Positions 1 to 11,114 of a DNA stretch of 64,000 nt are shown here, one piece after another. Positions within the stretch are counted from its first letter, which is position 1; each line of letters starts with the position of its first letter. The notes under the pieces were generated by a model. That model saw only the letters and a program-made list of their open reading frames with translations. It was not told the origin of the DNA and ran no database searches. This stretch comes from Ligula intestinalis. Lineage: Eukaryota; Platyhelminthes; Cestoda; Diphyllobothriidea; Diphyllobothriidae. The DNA is taken from NCBI GenBank assembly GCA_036362985.1, contig JAYGXS010000004.1, positions 4,112,590 through 4,176,589 on the forward strand, in the 5' to 3' direction. A program made the translations under genes and the position numbers.

Positions 1-545
1 CTTTGCTGAAAATCTCCCAGGAAAAATATTTAGTTAGAACCAGCGGTTTCGTGCTGTAAAAGCATATTATGACACTAAATAGAAAATGCTCAAAGCGGCG
101 TATTTTAATGCTTCTAATTCTATTTTTTTTAAATAACAATTGATAGCCTTCGTTTAACAAGTCAACCGTGAACACTGAGTTTTTACTTCAAAAATAACTA
201 TGTTGCAGTTTCGCACCAGTATCCCGAAGTTTTTAGCAATTTGAACTATTTACTTGGAAAAAAGGAAGGCAGATTGAGCTTATGCAAGTTACAACTTAAG
301 GTAAAGAAGGATGCCTCTTAAATGTGTCGCATAGCAATTCAGTGGAGCACTGCATCACCAACTGATAGACCACTATTTAATTCTCGGAAGCTTGATGCCG
401 CTGTTGAAGAAACACTGACCAAGCAATTATTTTACCGACTAGCGGGCTCCAGGAGTCAACAATTAAGGCTAAACATTCCATTGGAAAAAAACAAACTAAA
501 ATGATTATTTGGTAGTGAATGTCATAGTTTAAGTATAAGACCTAC
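1..545. other. Region left of the last visible EXO1 exon
   Basis: This stretch follows the donor site of EXO1 exon 7 (exon ends at 546, donor GTAGGT), so it should be the beginning of the next EXO1 intron. It is AT-rich. I read both strands and saw no exon, RNA gene or recognisable repeat. Confidence 0.5.
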
Positions 546-3500
546 TCGAAATTTGTCAACGTCAAAGTTGCCCACGGTTTCGCCGGTATAGAAGTCCAAA
601 TTTCCGACAGCCATCTGGAAGGCAATTTCCGGATCAAGTGAATCGCTAGTTGAGGGGAAGAAAAAAAGCACAGTGAATAAAAAGAATACTTGGATATTTT
701 GTTATTAAAAAAATGAGAAGGCTGTTCGTTTGCCGGAAACGGATCTGTTTTCACCTGAGCTTTCGACCCCTTACTGAAGTTCATTGTCAAAGATAAAAAG
801 TGGCGAAGAAACAAGGGGATGGGAGCCAATCAAGCACCACTAATGTCAGCCTCTGTATGTCGGTACAAGGTCAATGATGTTTAAGTGACTCCTATGACTG
901 TTGATTGTCTCGCTGTTGCTTTTATCTCTAATGATGGACTTGAGTAAGAGTTTGAAAGCGCAGTAGTCATAATTCCGGCCTCTACACGCTGTGATGAAAG
1001 TTCGGGCGCCGACCCTCTCGCAGGTGATTGTGCAATCATTCGACTATCGACTTGCTCTGTACAATTTAAACTATTCCGCCCACTAAGCATTCCATCTGTT
1101 CTCCTTCCATACGGAAGCAGGCCTGAAGGTTGCAGCGCGGCAAGGGTCTCCCCTAGTAACTTAAATCACTGCGATCAGTAGTTTTTTCGTGAGGTTCGCC
1201 GATATTTGTATGCTCCAAAATATTCCCAGAGAGCAAACTAACAATGCCGGGTAACAGCTGCCAGAGGCTGGGAACTGAGGACATACTTCCTACAGACGAG
1301 ACCAACGATAAGTCATCTCACACGTGCCACAAACCTGCTTAATCAGATATGAAAAAAGGCCAACTGCAGGTGGGAAACCCAGTTTAATAAGTAAAAATTC
1401 CCCCAACTGAAGCATTGTTTGCCAAACACGGCAAAGGATTTGGAAGTGCCCATATCACGTCTATTTCCTATGGTCACAATACCTTTACACAGTATATTAA
1501 TGTTGGACACAGAAAACAAGCTAGCATAAATCGTAGCCAGGTAAACTTTTACAATTCTGTTGTTGGCAAGTCTATTTTAAGTAATACCACGGAAACGAAA
1601 AGCCCAGAATTCTGTTATAGGGATCGGTAATAATGGGTTAAAAGGGTGAAGCAATACGGGGGGAGGAGTGCAGGAGAGAAAATGAAAGAATTATAGGAAA
1701 AAAGGAGATAGTAGATAAAATCAATGAATAAGAAATTAAAGAAATTAAATAATAATTTGAAAAGCAGACAAATTACCATTACCACCAGTCTCGTTCTACA
1801 GAATACCGGCGTTTTTGCTTTTCGTAGTGCTACCTATAATAGGCTCTTACCCTGCTGTGACCTGGGTTCTGTTAAATCAGATAAATTTGCGAGATAAATA
1901 CGCATCCCACTGGTAATTAAGTACCCGGCGAGTTTGGTTGGGTTACGTAATAATATCTAACCACAAATTAAGATGAGAGAATTAAACACGACAAAACCGT
2001 TTGACAGTTCTCGAAGAGCGATCGACAGATAAATGTTCCGACATTAGCAGAGAACAAAAAAGCGGCCCCGTAACCAGAAACACAACGACAGACGCCATTA
2101 GTTAAAGGTGTTTTGAAAATGAGCCCAACTCACTCTCCAGCATAGTAGAAGAGGCTTGTAGACTTATTCGGATTGTCATCCTCCTCTAACAACAACCTCT
2201 CATCGCCCACATCCGTGGGGGTCGGCTGGGTCAGTCGAATACGTCGGCGTGTTTTGGGATCAAACACCACCTGCAGGCGGAAGGTGCGTTCAGCTCGCAC
2301 TGCCGCAGTTATCATGGCCTCGGGCAGACGGTTGGGCACAGAGCAGGAGAGGTTGCGACGAGCAACCGCAGAGACGCGTCTAGTAGCAGTAAGCGAAGAG
2401 CTGCATCCACCACGGCCTCGTCCACGACGGGCGACTGTGGAGGAGGCGGAGATGGTGAAGGAGGCATCCAAGGCGAAGGCGGTGTCTTCGTCCTCGCCGG
2501 TTTCTGAGCGCTGACTACTGCTCTCCTCCGGCGCTTCGTCGTTTGTCAGCGGCCAAGACTTTATTTCGGGCAGGTTGAAGTAATTGCCCAGATTGGAAAG
2601 TAGTGTGCGAAAATCCGGTGGGTGGTACTGGCGCAGAATCTGTCGGAGGGGAGGGGGGAATGCGAAATGTCAAGCACCTCGATTAATGTGAAGCCTAGGA
2701 AACGCAGAGCAGGCTTTAGAAAATAATTAGCCATTTGTTTCTGCTCCCTATTAACATGTCAATTTCTTACATACACATACATCGGTTGAACTATTCTGAC
2801 CACTATAAACCAGTTTCTACCCCTCTGTTTATTTCGAACTCCAACACTAAGGTCATTACCGCACAATGTTGCCACCGTTTTGAAGGATGTGAATGATCAG
2901 TCTTGAATTGTACAAGACTTTCAACAGCAATCACTCTGAGACAAGTGTGAGAGACTTTGTAGTGGTTGTATATAAAGTGTGGTTAAAGCCATGTTCGCGT
3001 CACTAGATAGCGGCTGCGTTTCCCATGTCTTTTCAAGCACCTTATGAGGTAAGTCACCAGGCCAACACAAGATCGTGACCTCTGCGCGCCTCTTACAGTA
3101 GCGCAGCCTCGTTACCGCATCAAATATCCGTCTTCACAACATTAATAAATTTCATCACGTGATTACTATACTAACAAACGTTGGTGGGCATAGGCGATAT
3201 TTTGGCTTACTTGAAACGTGGTCAAAGAAAAAGCAATTGATGTTTATTGACCGGAAATGGCTGACAAAAGTAGTTCACCCGTGCGGCAACGAATTCGATA
3301 ATCCGATCAGGCCGAGAAGCGGCCTTAATAAGGTTCGGCTGGTAATTGTTTTCTGGATTACGGTAAGGTTTACCCTTCCACGGCTACACGCACACAGATT
3401 GGTATAAAGTGAAATGGCAACCGTAGAGTGGGTTTCTCACGCCACGTTAGCTAATCACAGCGTCTATTGTATAGGATCAGAAAGGTCCCTGATGCACAAA

Positions 3501-6500
3501 GAAAGTGCAGTACTCTTGCCCTCAGCAATTTAACGAACTCTTCCAGTGCTTCTAAAACTATCACAACGAACCAGTGGCTGTGACTTGAAGAGCAACTATT
3601 CAAAGGGATAACTAGGAGGTACACCTTCGTAATTAGGGTCAAATAATAAGTGCTCCTTAATGCGGCTTTGACGGTACTCATATGTGAGCTCCCCGAGCCC
3701 TTAATAAGGGCTGGCTGGCGTGGAATTTAGCGTCATTTGATGACCTGTCGGTGAGATCGACTGCAACATACAGTGCCCTAGTAGCATCGGTCGTTGGAAA
3801 CGACAACTTATACATCACACAAGATAGCCCCCTTATAATGTTGCTAGGCTCTTTCGAAGCCCATGTTATTCTCCAAAACAAACAGACGCAACAGGCGGTT
3901 AAGCCCTATCAACAGAAGACTAATTCACGGAGGCAAAACGTTTCCGTGCTGCATTCATTCAGTGGTCTATCATGAAATTGATGAGTTGCAAAAGTGAGGT
4001 GAAGCCACAGAAAGAGCGGAAGCCAATTTACCTTGGCCGCAGTAGCCAAGCCAATTCGAGGAACACCTGGGAAGTAGTCACAACCGGCTAGGACACCCAT
4101 CTGTCGCAGAGTGGCCGGCGAGAAGTTTGATGGCGGAATACCACAGCACTGTTCACCAAAACCGGCACTCCAGGTCACCAAGAGGCCATTGCCCATTAGG
4201 TCCAGTTTAAATATTACCTAGACGTAAAGGTAGTGATTTAATAAATGATTTTGGATCAGAACCAGCGACGAGAAGAGGAAAATTTATGTATCAGAAAAGA
4301 TAAACAACCGAAATTTCATTTAAGAACCTTAAATTTCAATTATGAAAGTCAGTACCAACACAACATTGGCAAGAGGAAGATGGTAGAGAAAAGCTCCAGC
4401 CATTACTACCACAAACACTACTGCTACTGTTACTATTGACAGTATTATTATTACTATTATTATCATCGGTAGTAGCGGTAGGAGAACAATGATAACTGCG
4501 TTACGCATTGATCCTGGAGGCCCTGGGGAATTCACTCTGAGGTCACGCAAGCAAAGAAAATATTCCTAAATGAAATGCAACGCAGAAGTCTTAAGTTACG
4601 TCATATCTCCCATGATAGGCACTCTCAGATCTCTATTAACGGGTCAGACTGTAAATATGCCAGCTTGCATTTTCGGAAGGAAAAAATGCGCATTGCACTT
4701 TGGACTGCTGGAGTTCTTAGTATATCAACCACGAGGAGCATATATATGGAAGCATTAGTTGATTAAAGTACAAGCCCTGCCCACACATCACTCTAATCTA
4801 TATGATAAACAACTGTTCTAGATGAGTAGAAAAGGTACAAAAGAACTGTGCCTGGGGACCGCACTTGTGCGTCTTCGTGGAGCTGTTTACAACGTCACTG
4901 CTGTTTACATTCCAATGATATATGTTGAAGAGATACAGAAAGGGATAATGCCGAGAATCGTAGCCGGACGTGACCAAAAGTAGCTTTGAGCCATGTAAAT
5001 GCTCGGATAAGAAAGTGTAATGCGTCTATGAGACCAGGACAAAAACGACAGGCGGTAGAAAAAAACGTGTTGATTTCGCTAGGAATAGCTTTCTCAGCAG
5101 TTTTTGGGACATCCAACCATCTCACAATTGACAGATGGCTATACTGGAGATTCAATCGAGTATTAAGCGAACCAATCTTACGCGACCAGCGATTGTTGTC
5201 AACGCCATTGACTTAGAACAAAACTGAATATACTTTTCGGCCGATTCAACTATGAAATAACACACTATCATATAGGATAGTGGGAAAGGTTTTCTGAAGA
5301 AGTGATGATACATTCATCAGCGTTTCTCAAATCCCTTTAAAAATCACCCACTATGCTCACTGCGTGGACCTTCCCTTTACAATAAACATTGTTCATCCCA
5401 TTTGGTCAATTATGCTGCATAAGGGCATGACATTGAAGCTACTTCACCTGATTTAAGCCAAATCCCTTTAAAGTTGCCTTCGACCTCGTCAAGGACGTGT
5501 TATCTAGGAAACTATTAGTGCGTGATGCTGGGATGACTGTCCGGCAATGCCTTGGTTCGTGATTAATGCATTGGTAATCTGGTCAACGCTTGTGTTTTCA
5601 GGACAAAAATGAGCAGCGAAAATCGAATCAGGCATGTGCATGCATTATTTGTCCAACATAATGGAATGCTCGTAAATCGGAGTAGGATTAGTCAGAAGAT
5701 GTAAATGTGAGACAGCTGTGATCCCAAAGTGTCTGTATCTGCCGTGTCTAGTGAATTGTCAACTAGAATCAAATGAAAGTGGCACTTGACATATCATAAT
5801 CTCAGAAAAAAGAACAAATTACCTGTTTACACCCGAACATCAACAAATCTGAGTCTTCAGTGATTATCAAGTCGACATAGCCCGCCTGAGCTAAATATGC
5901 GAGTTGAGCATCAGCCTCGTAGGGCGCAACTATGCAGTCGACACCACGACGACGAGCCGCCTAAAAGTGGTTGTAGTAGAGACCTCAGTGTTCGAAAAAT
6001 AAGTAGCCATTAACTGGCTATGAAAAACAAATAGTATCTGTCACATTTATAACAAATAAGGATGCAAAAACATGGAGATGCTATCAATAAGCATACCGTT
6101 CAGAAAAAAATGGGTATTGATTGCAAATAGAAGGATCAAAAGGATGAAATTAAGTGGGATATTTTAGGCTCCGGGAGTTCAGAACCAGAAAAAAATGTAC
6201 CATGGAAACGGAATATTACTGTTATGAGATAAATATGATTTAGTACAATCTACAATGCATTTACTGAGCTTTAAATCTGACGTGTCCTAGCGACGCACGC
6301 GTAAAGGAAACATACCTTCATTACGGCACGAGCCATTTCTGGTGTAACTTCCACACAGCGCTCAAAACATTCTTGAGCAGCTCTTCTATTACCCTCTCGG
6401 AGATACTGAGCAGCCTTTTCTTTGTACTCCATTTTGGACCTTAAATGCGATAAGTGGGAAAGCCTTAAAATTACTTTCGCCTGCGGATCTCGGTATCGGC

Positions 6501-6786
6501 TTTCGCCGGCAAATTCGCTCCATCAAAAACAAGTATTGGTTTCAGCTGCGCCGATATTATCATTTGAAGAAACTTCATGCAGTATTTTACATAGCTAAGA
6601 GCACTTAGTTGCAGATGTAATGTACCTATTTGTCGAGTTTCCAAGGCCTAAGTCCATGGCGCAAGAGTATGCGGCGCGGTGGATCCAACAATATGCATCA
6701 ATCGCGACTGTGTATCCACGGAATGTTTTGATTTTAATCGGCCTAGTGCACTTTTTCAGAAAAGGCAAAAGTCCCTTTACACCCAT
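546..6786 (-). CDS. EXO1: Exonuclease 1, seven exons, 3' end beyond window
   Basis: EXO1 is a nuclear 5'-3' exonuclease and flap endonuclease of the XPG/FEN family, working in mismatch repair and recombination. I read seven exons: 6786-6626, 6594-6475, 6439-6316, 5960-5823, 4217-4032, 2639-2134 and 645-546. Every junction is GT-AG and the phases agree, giving 445 codons. The protein begins Met-Gly as in the family. Metal-binding acids D30, D78 (LVFDG), E150, D152 (YEADAQ), D171 and D173 (TEDSD) have the same numbers as in human EXO1. Asp228 lies in AGCDY, followed by the H2TH segment GVPRIGLA (residues 232-239). Exon 6 contains QVVFDP and exon 7 ends the nuclease core. The C-terminal tail that binds mismatch-repair proteins should be encoded left of the window. 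Residues 272-342 are an extra Ser/Glu/Arg-rich segment absent from human EXO1. The first two introns are only 31 and 35 nt. Assignment is firm; exact splice sites are inferred. Confidence 0.93.
646..2133 (-). other. EXO1 intron 6
   Basis: Intron of about 1.5 kb, no exon seen. Near 1152-1176 it holds a string (core CACTGCGAT after a TAACTTAA-like start) that recurs at about 25326, 26935 and 27558 inside the duplicated block, which suggests a small interspersed repeat here. Confidence 0.4.
2640..4031 (-). other. EXO1 intron 5
   Basis: About 1.4 kb between exons 6 and 5. Short open frames on both strands have no recognisable domain. I see nothing else in it. Confidence 0.4.
4218..5822 (-). other. 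EXO1 intron 4, with trinucleotide-rich patch
   Basis: About 1.6 kb. Positions 4405-4475 are a degenerate ACT/ATT trinucleotide tract. At 5261-5282 there is a short perfect stem CACTATC / GATAGTG. No coding sequence recognised. Confidence 0.4.
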
Positions 6787-7085
6787 CGGTGTTTAAGTAT
6801 TCACACCAAAACTTAAATAAGTGCTCTCTCAGCGTCCTAGAGCATTATTTAAAACACAGTTTAAAAATTAAGGGTAGAGTGAATGCATTGGACGGAGTGG
6901 TTGAAACAAGAAATTTATGCGTTCGTCTCTTTCCGCCGTTTCTTGTTGATCTTTGATAATGAATTTTAAACCAAGCCATCAAAAAATGTCAAATAAGAAC
7001 GGAATTTTTGTATATTATTTGTATTGTTGGCTCTCGGTAATTGGATATATTACCACAAAGACCTGTACTGACACCGTTTCTTTTT
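6787..7085. other. Upstream flank of EXO1
   Basis: This is 5' of the EXO1 start codon on the minus strand and should contain its 5' UTR and promoter. It is AT-rich; I cannot point to a defined promoter element. The repeat block starts at about 7090. Confidence 0.3.
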
Positions 7086-7970
7086 CACGCTTTCCTCGGA
7101 CGCCGCGCGGACAAGGTCATGTCTGGCGTTGTAACGGACCAAACCTGAACCGAACCCTGTTTTCTTGTTTTAATCATCGTTTTACTGTGACCGGTCCTTT
7201 TTTCCCTAGAACAGTGATCTGATTGGACCAGGAGAACACACACGTGACGACCTGAAGTTCCGATAAGTCCGAACCTAGATCCCTTCCGACCCTCTCGCTT
7301 ACCGTTTACCGTATCTCCTTTACCGTTCCCGTTTCCGTTACCGTTCCCATTACCGATACCCTTCCTTGTACCAGTACAATATACATTTATATATCCTCGT
7401 CTCCCCCTTTTATTACGTTATGAGTTCTACCTCTAACTCGCTCGCATCAGCGTTGGATGATATCTATGGACCTCTCGGTAGTGTATTCGACGAGACGCTA
7501 TTCGTCGAACCAAGGCCGAGAGTACCGATAACCTCTGGTCCCCACCGATTGGACGCATTCGACTCGGCCGTTACAGCGTGACCTCCACGCGTCCGCAAGA
7601 CACCATAGTCGAGGCCTCCGTTCAAAATCACTCCTATCTAGCTTTCTCAAGGCGGTCTAGTCTCACTAGCCAATCACTTCTCCAGATTAGACCAGTGCCC
7701 GAGATGCGGCCGATTTGTTTACGCTCATTCACTTCCAGAGTCGACGACTCACTGTTCGGTTGGAGCTTATCCGGACTCCAGCTCATTCATGGCTGGCCTG
7801 CACTCGTCTGGAAGTCACTTTTTATTGCTTAAATACTACGCTTGCTCCCACCTTAGTAAATTCTCCCTGACACTATGGCCTTTCACGCCTTATCCTATTC
7901 CAGAGTAGCTTATACATGTTGGGATACGTTCTCTCGTCTATTATCTGGCTGGACCACATCGTATCCCCCA

Positions 7971-8085
7971 TTGTTGACCCCGACGTTCAATTAACTCCAT
8001 ATCCCACATTGTTGACCCCGACGTTCAATTTACTCCACATTCCACATTGTTGACCCTGACGCTTCTATATTCAACACTGGACTCC
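7971..8085 (+). repeat. 38-bp tandem repeats
   Basis: The motif TTGTTGACCC starts at 7971, 8009 and 8047, an exact 38-bp period, each copy followed by a (C)CGACG(T/C)T core. The same core goes on in degraded form to about 8165. They form the start of the 1.06-kb repeat unit. Confidence 0.85.
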
Positions 8086-8257
8086 GACGTTGCTCCAACC
8101 TACAATAACGACTCCGACGTTCAATTCACTCCACTTAACTCTATACTTTCGATTCCGACGTTCTCAACACTATCTCAATGATGACCCGATTATGTTCATC
8201 GCGCCTTCGACTCCGTTTACCTGCTACCAATTCCAACACTCACTCACTCCTACCATC

Positions 8258-8440
8258 GTACCGACTCACTGGAATACGTTGACAGGATGTCCTTGCCTCA
8301 ATCCTACTTGCCGACTCACTGGTAACGGTGACAGGATTATTCAAGGTCATTCTTTTCTCCCAACAAAGCACCGACTTACTGGCTTTCGTTGACGAGCTAT
8401 ACTCTCCTCCTATCAACCTGCCGATTCACTGGCATATATT
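8258..8440 (+). repeat. Degenerate 48-60 bp tandem repeats
   Basis: The motif CCGA(C/T)T(C/T)ACTGG occurs four times (about 8261, 8310, 8371 and 8420), each followed within 10-20 bp by GT(T)GAC or GTCGAC. The same four repeats are in the second copy at about 19101-19280. Confidence 0.7.
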
Positions 8441-9149
8441 GTCGACATTACATGGTCGATGAACATCCTTTCATTATGTGCTAAACCCTTCTTATTCACT
8501 TATATATCCACAACTTACATAAATTACTATTTATACTCAATTTGTCGACACTGATCCTATTTGGTACGAATTTTTGAGATCGTTACCAATTTTTACTCTA
8601 ACCTTAGCACGCCCACATTTTCCTCCCATTAACATTTTTGAACTCCGTTCTCCTGGGAGGGAGAGCATTGTAGCGACCCCCTTTCTTAGTCATGATTTCC
8701 TCGGACGCCGCGCGGACTAGGTCATGTCTGGCGTGACCACCAACGGTTCGCAGGACACCAGAGTCAAGGCCTCCGTTCAAGGTCACTCCTATCTGGCTTT
8801 CACAAGGCGGTCTAGTCTCACTAGCCAATCACTTCTCCAGGTTAGACCAGTGCCCGAGATGCGGACGATTTGTTTACGCTCATTCACTTCCAGAGTCGAT
8901 GACTCACTGTTCGGTTGGAGAATCTCTGGACTCCGGCTCATTCATGGCTGGCCTGCACTCGTCTGGAAGTCACGTTCTTATTGCTTACATACTACACTTG
9001 CTCCCACCTTAGTAAATTCTCCCTGACACTATAGCCTTTCACGCCTTATCCTATTCCACTAGCTTATACATGTTGAGATACGTTCTCTTGTCTATTAAGT
9101 CACTTTAAGTCACTTTATTAAGGGAAATAGGCTCTAGCCCTTAAGCTTC

Positions 9150-9360
9150 CTATTCATAACTTAAATCGCATATGAGGTCCACCGTAACAATAGTACATGA
9201 TACAAATATAGGCTTGTAATCAGCGATAAGTGTGAGCCAGTTGCAAGGTGCTGCTACTGACACCTTGTTCATTATATCTGCCACAGTTTTTTTTAGCAAA
9301 TGAGCATCAATTTTGTGCTTAAAAATGTTAACAGTATCTGGGAGGACCACATCTTCCCCT
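9150..9360 (-). pseudogene. 3' fragment of a CR1/Jockey-like LINE
   Basis: Read on the minus strand, a 66-codon frame has the pattern LPDTVNIFKHKID, which resembles the C-terminal end of LINE reverse transcriptase ORFs (an LP..V....FK..ID motif). No catalytic part is present. It abuts an oppositely oriented LINE fragment at 9437. Call rests on this motif alone. Confidence 0.45.
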
Positions 9361-9436
9361 TATCTTTCAAAATACTCCATTTTTAGAATGATCCACTTTA
9401 CAAGACTAAGGTCTAAGCTACACAAATAAACTAGAA

Positions 9437-10054
9437 TTGTCGCCTCATGCGGATCGAATATCTGCGGAGGCTGCACAGATATGTGGTTTTATATCGCACA
9501 ATTTCTTTTTGCTGGAAATAAAGTTAAAACTTTATGGCATGTATGTTGTACCTATCCTAGAATACTGCTGTCCCCTCTTTGGTCTGATGAATGCTTCTGA
9601 CCGCGGTAAGATTGAAAGTGTAAAGAGGTTATTAACGCGCAAAATATTCGCTCTTTCTCGATCCACTATTTCTTATACGGAGAGATGTCAGCTAGCGAAC
9701 ATGAAATTTCTTTTGGTCAGAAGACTCGAAGCGGGCCTCTGTTTCCTCTTTCGCGTTTTCTCTACCCCTAATCTTCCACGAATTAACGCTCTCATTCCTA
9801 CAGATAGACATTATGCCACTCATTATTCCTCCAGGATTATTGCACCCCCCTTAAGCTCCACTTCGAAACATTCTCACTTCTCTGCCTCCAAATATGCCTT
9901 CCTCTGGAATAATATTTCCCTCAAAATTAGGCTGTCGTCTAACTTGGCAGTTTTTAAAGTCAAATTAACTTCGGAAGTTATAAAGTCCTTGTTATCCGTT
10001 GCCTTCCCAAACACACAACTTTTGGACTTTGAAAAGGGCCCCCCTGGTATCTGA
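9437..10054 (+). pseudogene. 5'-truncated CR1/Jockey-like LINE, C-terminal domain
   Basis: The open frame of about 205 codons carries the region after the LINE reverse transcriptase palm: MYVVPILEYCCPLF, then KIESVKRLLTRKIF, and a tail with FLWNNISLKIR. The same order is seen at 11115-12299 (MYVRPCLEYCSPLF, KIKSVQHFFTRRLF), so the two belong to related families. EN, fingers and palm with the YxDD box are missing, so it cannot be active. Only the C-terminal end remains, as expected for incomplete reverse transcription. Confidence 0.8.
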
Positions 10055-11114
10055 TGTGGTTATGTTTATATCATTTTTTTCATACATGTCTATATATTCC
10101 TCCTTTGAGTGATATTTGTAACGATTTTTCGTCCACTTCTCTCTCCAGTCATCGTTGCCATTTTGTCCATTCTCCGTTTTACAACCCTGACGATAGGCTT
10201 CATGGGCTTTAGTCATGCTCGTGGCGGTTCTGCTATTCTCGCCAGCTCGTCGCTAAACTCCACAGTCTACAAGGTCGCATTTCCGGCGTTTCATTGATGA
10301 TCAGGTGACCTCTGCCATTCACCCCCTTGTCGACCCTGTTGTCCACGATGGCCTCCTCCGGTTTCACCTCCCTGATGGTTGATCATGAAGCCAGTCGGGC
10401 GGTGTAACAATGGTGAACGACAGCCTCTGCTGTTATATAATTTCTCCAATAACAAGAAGCGTTTCCAACCCTCATTCTTTCTCATCAACAGTCCTGTCTC
10501 ATTTGCACTACAATCAATCCTGTCAAGCAACCCCTTTAATTTTGTTGAAGCAGTTTTTTTCTCCGAAGTTTTGTTTTTTAAGCGGGGGTTCGCTGAACTC
10601 CGCCCCAGCTTAAATGGTAGGATTTTTTTTCACTGCTTCCTCCTTAGTTCACTATACTAATAATATAATAATATGTTTATTATGCCAGTTTACAGGCAAT
10701 TGTAAAAAGTTGGTAATGCACCTCCTGGGCGCCTTCCAACACCTTGAAGACCGGAAAAAACCTAAAACAAACTCCCTATGTTGCAGCCAGTATTGGTTTT
10801 GTTTCAGGTTTTTTGTTTTGTCAATACTGGGCGAGATAGGGAGTTTGTTTCAAGTGAAAAAAACCTGCCTTCAAAGGTATGATTCAAACGGAATAAATGT
10901 ACAGTTGTAAGCTGAGTTGACTCATCAGCAGGAGAACTGTTTCATATCGTTTAAAACATTAGTTCCAGACGGAGAGGGTTGGCACAAGAACACAGTGTTC
11001 TCAGTCTTCCTTCAATGGTTGTCGGCAAAAGTTGCGCGCTATCGGCTGAAAGGTTAGCAGACTGCGGGCTGCTGCTTCAGCCGCATTATCTTCAGCAGTG
11101 AAGCCTGGCGGGGT
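10055..11114. other. Spacer and 3' UTR region of the neighbouring LINEs
   Basis: No gene recognised. Part of 10850-11114 is probably the 3' UTR of the minus-strand LINE that ends at 11115. It contains the hairpin at 10765-10850. The string CACTGCTTCCTCCTTAGTTCA at about 10629 is shared with the repeat at 18350. Confidence 0.4.
10765..10850. repeat. Inverted repeat, long hairpin
   Basis: A perfect 15-bp arm AAACAAACTCCCTAT (10765-10779) pairs with 10836-10850. A second perfect 9-bp arm CCAGTATTG (10787-10795) pairs with 10822-10830 inside it. The two stems are separated by a short internal bulge, with a T/G-rich loop. Confidence 0.85.

Larger units (their letters stand above)
7090..9095. repeat. 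Long tandem-type repeat array, left copy
   Basis: The stretch is made of related modules. A segment with GGACGCCGCGCGGAC occurs at about 7098 and 8703. The part from about 7590 to 7968 recurs at about 8750-9090 with few changes. The left module ends CTGGACCACATCGTATCC and the next starts directly with the TTGTTGACCC motif, so the units adjoin head to tail. From about 8045 to 9090 it is nearly identical to 18885-19945. A TTACCG-like hexamer tract lies at 7290-7360. No domain is recognisable in the short open frames. It behaves like a satellite or the non-coding part of an unknown mobile element. Confidence 0.75.

Noticed and set aside
2173..2514. Plus-strand open frame of 113 codons rich in Ser and Arg
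   Set aside because: It is the antisense shadow of EXO1 exon 6.
7971..8085. CRISPR-like array
   Set aside because: Three adjoining 38-bp units without spacers, in a eukaryotic repeat region.
10291..10660. Overlapping short frames on both strands
   Set aside because: Biased composition, no domain; part of a LINE flank.
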